Of a DNA stretch of 64,000 bases, positions 50,617-59,595 are shown piece after piece. The DNA lies in contig NZ_AP028947.1 in assembly GCF_036323495.1 (NCBI RefSeq), positions 2,294,001 to 2,358,000 of the forward strand, in the 5' to 3' direction. The position numbers and the translations under genes were made by a program. The notes below the pieces were generated by a model. It was given only the letters and a program-made list of their open reading frames with translations, had not been told where the DNA came from and did no database searches. The DNA is from Limnobacter thiooxidans (GTDB taxonomy: Bacteria > Pseudomonadota > Gammaproteobacteria > Burkholderiales > Burkholderiaceae_B). How positions within the stretch are numbered: position 1 is the first letter of the stretch; the number at the start of each line of letters is the position of its first letter.

Positions 50617-53600
50617 TGAGACACCTCGGACAAAGTGTTGCTGTTAAGCCCAAAACGCTTGAAAAGCGTGGGCATCAGGATCAGAGTCAACAAGGTAGAG
50701 CTGACCAAGCCGCCAATGACAACAATGGCCAATGGCTTTTGAATTTCAGACCCTGGGCCTGTGGCAAACAGCAGCGGAATCAAACCCAGCGCAGCGATGC
50801 TTGCTGTCATCAACACTGGGCGAAGGCGTCGTACCGTGCCTTTGCGAACCACGTCATTGATGTCCATGCCTTCGTTGATCAGGTTATTGAACTCGGTTAA
50901 AAGCACCAGTCCATTGAGCACTGCGATGCCCATCAGCGCAATGAAACCAACGGCTGCTGGAACTGACAGGTATTCACCGCTCAGGGTCAGGCCAAACACA
51001 CCACCCACCATGGCAAAAGGTATGTTGCTGATCACCAGCACCGATTGGCGCACATTGCCCAAGGTAAAAAACAGGATCAACAAAATCAGTCCAAGGGAAA
51101 TGGGTACCACCGTCAACAGGCGGGCCGACGCGCGCTGCTGGTTTTCAAACTGGCCGCCCCAGGTCACGCGGTAGCCTGCCGGCAGGGCCACTTCGCTGGC
51201 GAATCTGGCTTTTGCTTCTTCCACAAAACCAACCAGATCTCGACCACGCACATTCGACCTCACCACTGTCATCCGTGACGCATTTTCTCGATCAATCCTG
51301 ACCGGTCCGGCGCTTGAACTTAAAGTGGCAATACTGGTCAGGGGCACCAGTTGGCCCTTGTCATTGGGCAACTGCACTTGCGCCAGATTGCTTTCACTCG
51401 GGTTTGCAGAGCGCACAAGAATTGGAGAACGCCGAATACCCTCTTGAACTTCGCCAGCCCGCACGCCCTCGACCATTTGGCGCAACAGGTTCTGAACCCC
51501 CATGATGTCGAATCCTGCAAGTCCAGCCGTGTTGGCGTCCAGGTGAACCTGGAGGTATTCAACCCCGTCAGCCTGGCTGGTTTGAACGTCTTCCGAACCC
51601 GGAATCTGCTCCAGCAACTGCACGGTTTTTTCAGCCAGTTCATTCAAGGTGTTCAAATCAGGTCCGAACAGCTTCACGGCCAAATCACCACGCACACCCG
51701 ACAGCATTTCGCTGGTGCGCATTTCAATCGGTTGTGTGAAGCCCACGTTAATACCTGGCACACCGGCTACCGCGTCACGGATTGAATCGATGAGCTCAGC
51801 CTTCGTCTTGAAACGCCATTCCTCAGCGGGCTTCAGCACCATAAAGGTGTCCGTTTCATTCAGACCCATGGGGTCAAGCCCCAACTCGTCTGAACCCACC
51901 CGGGCAACAATGCGCTCCACCTCAGGAACAGCTTCAAGAATGGCTTTCTGAAGCCTTAGATCAATGGCCACAGATTCGCCCAGAGAAATCGAGGGCAGCT
52001 TCTCAACCTGCATGATGATGTCTCCCTCATCCAGCGTGGGAATGAAAGACTTTCCAACAACACCAAGAGACAACACGGCCAAAACCAGCGACAGCAATGA
52101 ACCGATGTAAACCAGTTTGCTGCGCCCAAGGACCTGACCCAAAAACCGGTCAAAACGGGATTCAAGCCACACCACCAGGCGTGGTGTGTGATGATGCCCC
52201 TGTTTCAAGGCAATGCTGCACAGCACAGGAATCACGGTCAGTGACAACAGCAGCGAACAACCCAGAGCAAAAACAATGGTCAAAGCCACGGGCGCAAACA
52301 ATTTTCCTTCCAGGCCTTCCAGCGTGAGCAAGGGCAGAAACACGGTCATGATGATCAGAATGCCGGCTGTGATGGGCACAGCCACCTCGGCACTGGCCTT
52401 GTAGATCTGGTGGATGAAATGACTATTGCCAGCCTGACCTGAACCCTGACGCGCCTCGATGTTTTCAACAATCACCACTGCCGCATCTACCAGCATGCCA
52501 ATTGCAATTGCAAGGCCACCGAGAGACATCAAATTGGCAGACAAGCCGACCAAGCGCATGCACAAAAAAGTGCCCAATGCCGACAAGGGTAGAATGGCCG
52601 CCACAACCAGCGCGGAACGAAGATTTCCCAGGAACACCACCAACAGGACGAGCACCAGCACAATCGCTTCCATCAACGCTTTGCTGACGGTGCCCACCGC
52701 CCTGTTGACCAAATTTCCCCGGTTGTAAAACGGCTTGATGGTGGTGCCGCTGGGCAGGCTCTTTTCAATTTCAGCCAGGCGACTTTCAACCTGTTCAACC
52801 AGCAAACGGGCGTTGGCGCCCCGCAAGCCCAATACCAATCCTTCAACCGCTTCGCCCTGCCCATTTTGTGTCACTGCACCGTATCGGGACAGGCCATCGA
52901 TCACCACGGTGGCTACATCACCCACACGCACAAGCACATTGTTTGTCTCAGCCACGATCAGGTTCGAAAGATCCGCTTCATTGCGAATACGGCCTTCACT
53001 TCGAACCAGCAAGGATTCCTCTGTTCTCGTAATTCGACCTGCACCATCATTCTGGTTGTTGCGTTCAATGGCGGTTTGCAATGCATCGACTGTCAGGCCA
53101 CGAGCACCCAGTGCCGCAAAATTGGGCTGCACCACAAATGAACGGACATATCCGCCCAACGAATTGACATCAGCCACACCCACAATATTGCGCAACTGGG
53201 GACGAATCACCCAATCCAGCAAACTGCGCTTTTCTTCCAGTGAGGCATCGCCTTCAATGGTGAACATGAACATTTCACCCAGGGGTGTGGTCACTGGGGC
53301 AAGGCCACCCGACACATTGCCAGGCAAAGCATCAAATGCAGCAGCCAAACGATCACCCACCTGCTGGCGGGCCCAGTAAATGTCCGTTCCTTCTACAAAA
53401 TCAATGGTGATGTCGGACAAGGCGTATTTCGACTGGGACCGCAACACGGTTTGTCCCGGAATGCCCAGCATTTCCTGTTCAACCAGGGCAGTCACGCGGC
53501 TTTCCACTTCCTCCGGTGTCATACCCGGTGCTTTCAGAATAATTTTGACCTGCGTGGCTGACACATCCGGGAATGCATCAATTGGCAAACCCTGAAAAGC

Positions 53601-53684
53601 CCAGCCACCTGCCAACACCAAAACCAGCGCAAATAAACCTGTTAACAGCCTTTGTGACAAGGCCATTGCAATGAATCGATTCAT
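50613..53684 (-). CDS. Heavy-metal-type RND efflux pump (CusA/CzcA family)
   Basis: A 1023-residue inner-membrane transporter with 12 TM helices and two large periplasmic loops. It has the HME-RND landmarks FPDVSATQVKIILKAPGMTPEEVE, SQSKYALSDITIDFVEGTDIYWARQQV, and TM4 AIAIGMLVDAAVVIVENIEAR. In TM4 the second Asp and the Glu of the CzcA proton relay are kept, but the first Asp is Ala, as in CusA-type (monovalent cation) pumps. That hint makes Cu/Ag possible but does not settle the metal. Adaptor, DUF3240, TCS and TolC genes are in the same operon, giving a complete tripartite pump with regulator. Confidence 0.92.
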   Translation of the reverse strand: MNRFIAMALSQRLLTGLFALVLVLAGGWAFQGLPIDAFPDVSATQVKIILKAPGMTPEEVESRVTALVEQEMLGIPGQTVLRSQSKYALSDITIDFVEGTDIYWARQQVGDRLAAAFDALPGNVSGGLAPVTTPLGEMFMFTIEGDASLEEKRSLLDWVIRPQLRNIVGVADVNSLGGYVRSFVVQPNFAALGARGLTVDALQTAIERNNQNDGAGRITRTEESLLVRSEGRIRNEADLSNLIVAETNNVLVRVGDVATVVIDGLSRYGAVTQNGQGEAVEGLVLGLRGANARLLVEQVESRLAEIEKSLPSGTTIKPFYNRGNLVNRAVGTVSKALMEAIVLVLVLLVVFLGNLRSALVVAAILPLSALGTFLCMRLVGLSANLMSLGGLAIAIGMLVDAAVVIVENIEARQGSGQAGNSHFIHQIYKASAEVAVPITAGILIIMTVFLPLLTLEGLEGKLFAPVALTIVFALGCSLLLSLTVIPVLCSIALKQGHHHTPRLVVWLESRFDRFLGQVLGRSKLVYIGSLLSLVLAVLSLGVVGKSFIPTLDEGDIIMQVEKLPSISLGESVAIDLRLQKAILEAVPEVERIVARVGSDELGLDPMGLNETDTFMVLKPAEEWRFKTKAELIDSIRDAVAGVPGINVGFTQPIEMRTSEMLSGVRGDLAVKLFGPDLNTLNELAEKTVQLLEQIPGSEDVQTSQADGVEYLQVHLDANTAGLAGFDIMGVQNLLRQMVEGVRAGEVQEGIRRSPILVRSANPSESNLAQVQLPNDKGQLVPLTSIATLSSSAGPVRIDRENASRMTVVRSNVRGRDLVGFVEEAKARFASEVALPAGYRVTWGGQFENQQRASARLLTVVPISLGLILLILFFTLGNVRQSVLVISNIPFAMVGGVFGLTLSGEYLSVPAAVGFIALMGIAVLNGLVLLTEFNNLINEGMDINDVVRKGTVRRLRPVLMTASIAALGLIPLLFATGPGSEIQKPLAIVVIGGLVSSTLLTLILMPTLFKRFGLNSNTLSEVSQ

Positions 53685-53699
53685 GATTGTGAGTGTCCC

Positions 53700-54932
53700 T
53701 TATTCGGCCCCGAGGCCTTGAAGAACACCCTTGAGAAGTACAGTTCCGCTAGATGCGAGATCACTGTTAGCCTTCAACACGCCAATATTCTTATTGGCTG
53801 CACCAGCATTGGCGTTGATTGCAAAACTGTTGGATGAAAGGCGTTTTGAATTCACTGCAATGGCCTGGAACCCATCGGCTGACTTCGCAAAAACATAGGC
53901 TTGGCTGCCGATGTAAGCAACAGCGGTGTCGGGTACCTTGAAATCAAAACCAGACAGGTCTGCACTGGCACCTGTTTCCACGCTTGCGCTGACAAACTGG
54001 TTTACCTTGTAACAGGAAAGCGCCTGGGGATTGCTGTTCAACTTCACCCGCACCGGAATGCTTTGGTTACCGACTGTCAGTTCACTGCCAATACCCAGCA
54101 CTGTGCCCAGCGGCATTGCCTGACCGTTGCAGGCCTTGAAACGAACCACTTGCCCCAATTTGATCAAGCTGGATTGTTCTGCTGAAGCATTCAACAGCAA
54201 CTCCAACCCACCGGGCTTTGTGATCTGCAACAAGGTAGAACCTGGAGACACCTGCTGCCCCAGCATCCATGTCATGCCAGACAAACTGCCTGCCACCGGT
54301 GCACGCACCACCAGGTTTGCAGTGATCCGACCAGTCTTCTCGATCTGGCTGATCTCTCCACCGCCTGCACCCATCAATTTAAGCAATTGACGGGAGCTTT
54401 GATACGCGGTGTTGGCCATGGTCAACTGGGCTTGGGCCTCAAGAAGGCGACGCTTGGATATCAAGCCATCTTCAAATAATGCCTTGTCACGGTTCATACC
54501 TTGTTGGGCCAGGTTCAGCGCAGTGCTGTTTTGGACATGCTCTTGCTGATAGCGAAGCCAGCCTTCGCTGGCCAATCGAAGCAGGGGTTCACCCGCCTTC
54601 ACCTCGCTCAGATTGTCTTTGAGTATTTCTGCAACAGTGGCAGCGTCCATGCTGTTGACAGCAACGCCACCGGCACGGGAAGTGGTGAACGAACCGTTCA
54701 AGGTCATCTCTTTGCCTGCGCGGTTAAGCAACCCGGGCTTCACTGTGACAATGCCTGCACCCTTGATTTGAGCAGCAGTCAAATTTAATTGTTGAGACTG
54801 TGCATGCTCAACTGACAAGACTAAACCCAGGAATACTGCGAATGCGAACCGCAACAAACTGGCGCCGCGCCTGCAGCTTTTCGACTGACGACGCAAGCCA
54901 GGGCTGCAGATGAGTAAGGAATTTGAGTTCAA
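53700..54932 (-). CDS. RND periplasmic adaptor subunit
   Basis: A 410-residue membrane-fusion protein. An N-terminal hydrophobic anchor/signal (LLRFAFAVFLGLVLSVEHAQS) is followed by LTAAQIKGAGIVTVKPG, a barrel-lipoyl half VAVNSMDAATVAEILKDNLSEVKAGEPLLRL, a coiled-coil hairpin (NLAQQGMNRDKALFEDGLISKRRLLEAQAQLTMANTAYQ), and the second lipoyl half VVRAPVAGSLSGMTWMLGQQVSPGSTLLQI. The start is a TTG with a poor ribosome site; no ATG is available, so the true start could be slightly downstream. First gene of the efflux operon, 67 bp after PmrA-type box 4. Confidence 0.85.
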   Translation of the reverse strand: MNSNSLLICSPGLRRQSKSCRRGASLLRFAFAVFLGLVLSVEHAQSQQLNLTAAQIKGAGIVTVKPGLLNRAGKEMTLNGSFTTSRAGGVAVNSMDAATVAEILKDNLSEVKAGEPLLRLASEGWLRYQQEHVQNSTALNLAQQGMNRDKALFEDGLISKRRLLEAQAQLTMANTAYQSSRQLLKLMGAGGGEISQIEKTGRITANLVVRAPVAGSLSGMTWMLGQQVSPGSTLLQITKPGGLELLLNASAEQSSLIKLGQVVRFKACNGQAMPLGTVLGIGSELTVGNQSIPVRVKLNSNPQALSCYKVNQFVSASVETGASADLSGFDFKVPDTAVAYIGSQAYVFAKSADGFQAIAVNSKRLSSNSFAINANAGAANKNIGVLKANSDLASSGTVLLKGVLQGLGAE

Positions 54933-54998
54933 TTGAGTTGCATTCCGTGGTGTAGGTGATGTGTAGGTGATCGACCAGGCAGAAGGTAACCCCCAAAA

Positions 54999-55015
54999 AT
55001 TAAGGCTTCCTTAAG
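54999..55015 (-). promoter_or_regulatory. PmrA/QseB-type box 4
   Basis: Minus-strand CTTAAG-GAAGC-CTTAAT is an exact match to YTTAAK-N5-YTTAAK with a period of 11 bp. It lies 67 bp upstream of the adaptor start. It would give autoregulation of the efflux operon, which includes its own QseB/PmrA-type regulator. Confidence 0.75.
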
Positions 55016-55054
55016 AAATGGGATGGGGTCTTGAAAAACAGGTCGAGTGATGGC

Positions 55055-55624
55055 TTATTTGTGCCCGTTGATAGGTCTGTGAAACCGTTTGATTCCAGTC
55101 ACCATGGCGGAAACCAGATTCACACGTTCAATTTTGCTGAGTACAACAGCAGCCATTACATGCACCAACACCAAGGCCATCAAACCGTTGGCGATCAGCT
55201 CGTGCAGCTCCTCCAGTAGCTCAGATCCAAAGAACTGGTCGGTGTCCATCAGAAAACCAGTGAATGCCAAAGCAAGTACGGCGAGCCCCATCGCCATCAT
55301 GACCACGGCACCCATCGGGCTGTGACCGACATGTACAGGGTTTCTGCCCCGAGCCATGCTGCGCATTTGATGACGAACCTTTTCAACAGTGGGGAAAAAC
55401 TCGGAGAACCGGGCGTAATGAGTACCTACAAATCCCCACAGTATTCTTGCTATAACCAAACCACAAACGATGTAGCCGGAATACTGATGCAAGGTTTCAC
55501 CCTCTTCGAATACAAAGAGGTTCAGCAACACACCTAAGGCAAGCGCCCAGTGAAAGATTCGCACCACGATGTCCCAGACCTTCACGTCGTGAAGGGGGGT
55601 AGATTCAGAGGGGGTTTTGTTCAT
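55055..55624 (-). CDS. Cytochrome b561-type membrane protein
   Basis: A 189-residue, four-TM protein. Paired heme-ligand His candidates are in VVRIFHWALALGVLLNLFVF, LHQYSGYIVCGLVIARILWGFVG, LLEELHELIANGLMALVLVHVMAAVVLSKIERV. This is the Ni-hydrogenase/cytochrome b561 family (PF01292), which moves electrons between quinol and a periplasmic partner. It is 24 bases downstream of the PepSY gene in the same direction. A PepSY-cytochrome b pair is common in metal-related reductive systems. Box 5 lies upstream of both. Confidence 0.88.
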   Translation of the reverse strand: MNKTPSESTPLHDVKVWDIVVRIFHWALALGVLLNLFVFEEGETLHQYSGYIVCGLVIARILWGFVGTHYARFSEFFPTVEKVRHQMRSMARGRNPVHVGHSPMGAVVMMAMGLAVLALAFTGFLMDTDQFFGSELLEELHELIANGLMALVLVHVMAAVVLSKIERVNLVSAMVTGIKRFHRPINGHK

Positions 55625-55648
55625 GATGCGTCATCCAGAGAGATTGAA

Positions 55649-55909
55649 TTACTTGGTTTGAACAGGTTTGCCGGTTTCAGGATCGAAGTAGATTTCAACG
55701 CGCTGACCTGACTTATCGAAACCATAAATTTCATAACACTGCCCTTTGCTGATCTTGAATGTCTTGATGTCATAACCGGCCGACTTCAAATGCGCCTGAA
55801 ATTTGACCGGGTCTTGCCACTTGTCTTTGGGTGCATTGCACTGGGGGCCAGCAATGGCAGAATGCGCAGCCAACAAAACGCCGGCAGCCAAAACGATGTG
55901 CTTGAACAT
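55649..55909 (-). CDS. Small exported PepSY-domain protein
   Basis: An 86-residue protein with signal peptide MFKHIVLAAGVLLAAHSAIAGPQC. The mature part fits a single PepSY_2 (PF13670) module: WQDPVKFQAHLKSAGYDIKTFKISKGQCYEIYGFDKSGQRVEIYFDPETGKPVQTK, with the family's D-x-x-TG-x-P ending. Two cysteines could form a disulfide. Function unknown; PepSY proteins often accompany redox and metal systems. First gene of a two-gene operon with cytochrome b561, 113 bp downstream of PmrA-type box 5. Confidence 0.85.
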   Translation of the reverse strand: MFKHIVLAAGVLLAAHSAIAGPQCNAPKDKWQDPVKFQAHLKSAGYDIKTFKISKGQCYEIYGFDKSGQRVEIYFDPETGKPVQTK

Positions 55910-56021
55910 GGTGAAATCCTTTGAACGTAAATGAGAGTAAAAATTGGCGCCATCTTGACTTGCAGCAGGAGAGGTCGCTGCGTGCCAAGGTGTGCCAGTT
56001 CAAGCAGGTTAAGGATTGGAC

Positions 56022-56038
56022 ATTAAGAGAAGCTTAAA
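56022..56038 (-). promoter_or_regulatory. PmrA/QseB-type box 5
   Basis: Minus-strand TTTAAG-CTTCT-CTTAAT matches YTTAAK-N5-YTTAAK exactly. A third TTAAG lies 14 bp away at 56009. It sits in the region between the PepSY gene (start 55909) and the divergent unknown gene (56165). Confidence 0.7.
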
Positions 56039-56164
56039 TTCAGAAAAAATACGATGTGGGTAAAACAGCAACAGGTGATTGCAAAAAAGTAACCTTGATT
56101 CACAATTTGTCATACGAAAACTGCATAATCAAAATTCGAATAACAAAAGAGAAAGGGACAGAGA

Positions 56165-57040
56165 ATGAATCAAGAACAATTACAAGCATTGATCAGCAGC
56201 TTTACATTGCCAGGCAACGGAGCATTCGACAGTGCTGCATTGTTTGATCAACTCACCGAGGCCACAGCTCCGTTGGCCGACTTCAGCACACTGGAATACC
56301 GTCAACAACTGTTCAACGGTGTAACTGATGGTCTGGACCAGTTTGCCGGTGCACTTCCCGCGGAAGCACGCAACTTCAGCGATGCGCCTGGCTTTGTTGA
56401 AACGTACTCTGTTTCCAACACTACAACCACAACTGCGAACAGCGCCATCATATTGCGTACGGTCACCCAAACAACCACCACGAACGATGGTGTTTTGCTG
56501 GGCGAAGGTACGCCATTGGAAACCAACGCATTTCACGACTCAGTGAGTACGAACTCCACCACCACAAACCGCCTGAATGGCTCCACCATTGCAAGTTCTG
56601 AAAGCCAGACCGACACATTTGGAATCGAGAACCAACTTGTCAATTTGACATTGCAGAACAACGAGAGCAGTGGCAACGCAACGATTCTGGGTCAAGCCAT
56701 TCAAACAGCCAGCAACACCACAACACTGAGCCTCGACTTGGCCGACATGCAGATTCTGGACGTGGGTTTGAGCAACGTATCATTGAACAGCACAGGCGTT
56801 GAGCTGTTGACATTGTCCTATCCCAACGCTGAGGGTGCACAGGACAGCCTGGTACTGCCCACATCGACCAACGTGCTGTTGCCACTGGCCCTGGGTGCTG
56901 CTGAAGGTTTTGCAAACAACCCCGACCCTACAGCCTTGCTGGACACATTGACTGGTCTCGCTCAATTGCCCGAGCCAATCGGCGCTTTTGGTGGAGACAA
57001 TCCATTGGCTGGTCTTGGTTTGCCTGCATTGCCTGCTTGA
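56165..57040 (+). CDS. Unknown Ser/Thr/Asn-rich protein without signal peptide
   Basis: A 291-residue protein beginning MNQEQLQALISSFTLPGNGAFDSAAL. Residues about 82-200 are almost all Thr, Ser, Asn and hydrophobics (VSNTTTTTANSAIILRTVTQTTTTNDGVLL, VSTNSTTTNRLNGSTIASSES). A hydrophobic C-terminal part follows (LSLDLADMQILDVGLSNVSLNSTGVELLTLSYPNAEGAQDSL) and a Pro/Gly/Leu tail. There is no Sec signal and no TM helix, no cysteine and few charges, a profile seen in proteins secreted by C-terminal signals (type I) or in phasin/adhesin-like proteins, but I recognise no family. GAAAGGGACAGAG precedes the ATG. A terminator follows. Confidence 0.65.
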   Translation: MNQEQLQALISSFTLPGNGAFDSAALFDQLTEATAPLADFSTLEYRQQLFNGVTDGLDQFAGALPAEARNFSDAPGFVETYSVSNTTTTTANSAIILRTVTQTTTTNDGVLLGEGTPLETNAFHDSVSTNSTTTNRLNGSTIASSESQTDTFGIENQLVNLTLQNNESSGNATILGQAIQTASNTTTLSLDLADMQILDVGLSNVSLNSTGVELLTLSYPNAEGAQDSLVLPTSTNVLLPLALGAAEGFANNPDPTALLDTLTGLAQLPEPIGAFGGDNPLAGLGLPALPA

Positions 57041-57077
57041 GCTCGTTCAGTAAAACTGACGTTGTCTTGAGTCAAAC

Positions 57078-57112
57078 AAAAAACCCCGAGGTAATTCCCC
57101 GGGTTTTTTTTT
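57078..57112 (+). terminator. Intrinsic terminator after the Ser/Thr-rich gene
   Basis: An A-rich then CCCCGAGG stem (about 57078-57091) pairs with CCCCGGG plus a nine-base T-run (57097-57112). One bulge and one mismatch in the stem. The A-run on the 5' side may let it work for the convergent EgtB gene as well. Confidence 0.82.
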
Positions 57113-57128
57113 CGTCTGCAAAAATAAC

Positions 57129-58445
57129 TTACAAATCTCGCGCCAGTCGAATTCCTGAAAACTGCCAGCGCGCTGAAGGAGGAAAAAAGTTCCTGTAACT
57201 TGCACGGCTGTGCCCTTCCGGTGTCACGCAACTGCTGCCCTTTAACACCAGTTGACCAACCATGAACTTGCCGTTGTATTCAGCCACAGCACCTTCAAAA
57301 GGCTTGAAGCCGGGATAAGCATCGTAAGAAGAACAGGTCCATTGCCAACACGCACCAAATGCCTGTTGCAATCCGGTTGCCTTGCCACCCTCTTCCTCGC
57401 CGAATGCCACTTCAAGTTCAGCCTCCCTGGGCAGGCGAGCATTGGCCCAGGATGCGAAAGCGGCAGCCTCGAAATAACTGACATGCGCCACTGGCTGATT
57501 CAAGTCCAGCGGCTGTTCGCCGTGGAGTGTAAAAACCCGCCAGTGCCCCTCTGTGTTTTGTTTCCAGTAAAGCGGTGCAAGCCAGTTTCCAGCCTGAACC
57601 GCAGACCAGCCCTCAGACAACCAGTGTGACGGGTTTTGATAACCCCCGTCTTCAATAAACGCCAGGTATTCACCGCATGTAACCAATCGGTTGGCAAGCT
57701 CGAACGGATAGAGGTAAACACTGTGTCGGGGTGTTTCATTGTCATAGCAAAAATGATTAACTTCGTGGGCAATATCGTGGCCAATCGCATGAAGCCCGCC
57801 CGCAAAGTGAAGCCATTCCGGTTTCACTGCTGATGTCGGTTGTGGCGAGAACACAAACGGCTCGCCTTCCGGACAGTACTCGGTAGCAAAAGGATTTTGA
57901 TGTAAAAGGTATTTCACATCGGTCAATATCAATTCCTGGTGCTGCTGCTCGTGGTTCAAGCCCAATTCAATGGCTTGAAGGGCCTGCGGCCACAAGGATG
58001 CATCACAGCGATGAACAAACTCGTGAATGTGTTCATCCACGTACGATCTATAGGCGTTCACCTGCGCCACCGAGGGGCGGGTGATCAAGCCGCGTTGCGG
58101 TCGTGGCTGGCGGGGTCCAAGCGATTCGTAATAGGAGTTGAACAGATACAGAAACTGCTCGTCATACACAGGCAGTTCGGGCCAAAACTGACGCAACACC
58201 ACTGTTTCAAAAAACCAGCTGGTGTGGCCCAAGTGCCACTTGGTTGGGCTGGCATCAGCCATCGCCTGCACGCACTGGTCTTCGTCCGACAGTGGCTTGG
58301 CTAGGCTTTCAGTTAGGGCCCTGACCTTGCGGTATCTGGACCAGACCGAAGCCCGTTCCAGTGTCTTGGGTTGAACATTTTTAGAAACAGGATTTGAAGA
58401 TTGCAATAGATTGGGATTCAATTCAAAGGCTCGCCAATTTTTCAA
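57129..58445 (-). CDS. egtB: EgtB-type ergothioneine sulfoxide synthase
   Basis: A 438-residue protein with the DinB-plus-FGE layout of EgtB. Iron ligands His74 (KWHLGHTSWFFET), His165 and His169 (LNHEQQHQELILTD, the classical HEQQHQE box). FGE part: GGLHAIGHD, CYDNETPRHSVYLYPFELANRLVTCGEYLAFIEDGGYQ, VSYFEAAAFASWANARLPREAELEVAF, GACWQWTCSSYDAYPGFKPFEGAVAEYNGKFM. It forms the C-S bond between hercynine and (gamma-Glu)Cys. No EgtD (histidine trimethyltransferase) gene is in the window. It overlaps the PLP enzyme gene by 23 bases, in an operon with it. Confidence 0.92.
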   Translation of the reverse strand: MKNWRAFELNPNLLQSSNPVSKNVQPKTLERASVWSRYRKVRALTESLAKPLSDEDQCVQAMADASPTKWHLGHTSWFFETVVLRQFWPELPVYDEQFLYLFNSYYESLGPRQPRPQRGLITRPSVAQVNAYRSYVDEHIHEFVHRCDASLWPQALQAIELGLNHEQQHQELILTDVKYLLHQNPFATEYCPEGEPFVFSPQPTSAVKPEWLHFAGGLHAIGHDIAHEVNHFCYDNETPRHSVYLYPFELANRLVTCGEYLAFIEDGGYQNPSHWLSEGWSAVQAGNWLAPLYWKQNTEGHWRVFTLHGEQPLDLNQPVAHVSYFEAAAFASWANARLPREAELEVAFGEEEGGKATGLQQAFGACWQWTCSSYDAYPGFKPFEGAVAEYNGKFMVGQLVLKGSSCVTPEGHSRASYRNFFPPSARWQFSGIRLARDL

Positions 58446-59592
58446 GGAAGTACCTTAACGCACCAGTTGCATTGTGGGTACAGGTGCTTGGACTCACGCG
58501 CAAACAATCGCCCAAGCGTTGGGTTGGTGCATGCAAAGGCATGTAGGTGCGTGGGTGAATACCCACTTCAATGTGATGCTGCCGCAGGAAATCGCGAACA
58601 GCAACAGGGCTCTGGACTGCATGACGAAACGTCACAATAGCACCCGGTTCACCAGAAAGATCAGGCAATTCGAACCCGGGAATTTCAGAAATCAGTTGCC
58701 GGTAATCTGCAGCCAGCTTTTTCAGCAGGACACTTTCTCCAGCCTGTTGACGACTCAGCGTTTGCTTTGCCGCTTCCCCCAAGCCCAAACGCAACGCCAC
58801 ACTACTTTCGCTCAATTCAAACCGACGTGCATCGGGAAGCCAGTGAAGCTCGTCGTTCTTCAAAAAGCCGGTGTGCTGGTCCAGCCCCAAAGGGCACAAA
58901 TGCGAGGTGCTGGATTGCCTTGCATACAGTACACCGGTGCCACGTGGACCGGCCAGCCACTTGCGCCCGCTGGCAAACAGGAAATCGCAATCCAGATCAT
59001 TGACATCCAGTTCACGTTGGCCCAAGGCCTGGCTTGCATCAACAACCAGTGGAATGGAGTGCGCATGCGCAAGCTGCGCAATATCACCAGTCGCTTGCCA
59101 GGCATCCCAACCCGAAGGTGCAAGGGTCAACTCCATGAAGCGCACACGGAGCTTGGGCTGTTGCCGAACTTGCTGCTGAAGTTGCTGCTTGAGGCGATCA
59201 AGGTCAACATTGCCATCGGGTTCAGTGGGCATGCACTGAACCTGGATTCCAAAACGCCTTTCCAGTTGCAAAAGTGTGAAATAGTTGCCACCCCAAATTG
59301 TTGGGCTGACCAACACGATGTCGTCACGCTGAAAATCAAAACAGTCGAGAATGCGCTGCCAGGCCCGTGAGGCACTGTCAGTCAGTGCAATTTCCGAGGG
59401 GGAACAATTGAGTAACCGGGACAAACTTTCGCGGCACTGAGCAAGCTTTAGCTGCACTTTCTCAGCAGCCACATAACCACCACATTCGCTTTCAAGTCGA
59501 AGATGGGCTTGAATTGCTTGCAGAACTTGCGGGCTTTGCAAACCCGCTGCTGCTGTGTTCAGGTAAACGGGTTGCTCGAATTGCCGATGCAT
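58423..59592 (-). CDS. Class V aminotransferase / C-S lyase-like PLP enzyme (EgtE/OvoB-like candidate)
   Basis: A 389-residue fold-type I PLP enzyme. LNTAAAGLQSPQVLQAIQAHLRLE at the N-terminus, PLP-Lys in LFASGRKWLAGPRGTGVLYARQ (Lys about 215), and D in PLVVDASQALGQRELDVNDLDCDF before it. These match the Csd/SufS/EgtE class. Substrates are unproven: as the immediate partner of EgtB it is a good candidate for the sulfoxide lyase that releases ergothioneine or 5-thiohistidine, which would also serve the OvoM-linked pathway at 18-20 kb. It starts 3 bases after the HTH gene stop. Confidence 0.85.
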   Translation of the reverse strand: MHRQFEQPVYLNTAAAGLQSPQVLQAIQAHLRLESECGGYVAAEKVQLKLAQCRESLSRLLNCSPSEIALTDSASRAWQRILDCFDFQRDDIVLVSPTIWGGNYFTLLQLERRFGIQVQCMPTEPDGNVDLDRLKQQLQQQVRQQPKLRVRFMELTLAPSGWDAWQATGDIAQLAHAHSIPLVVDASQALGQRELDVNDLDCDFLFASGRKWLAGPRGTGVLYARQSSTSHLCPLGLDQHTGFLKNDELHWLPDARRFELSESSVALRLGLGEAAKQTLSRQQAGESVLLKKLAADYRQLISEIPGFELPDLSGEPGAIVTFRHAVQSPVAVRDFLRQHHIEVGIHPRTYMPLHAPTQRLGDCLRVSPSTCTHNATGALRYFLEKLASL

Positions 59593-59595
59593 GTA

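Noticed and set aside
54808..54996. Short minus-strand frame overlapping the start of the adaptor gene
   Set aside because: No signal, domain or ribosome site; it overlaps the adaptor frame and ends inside it.
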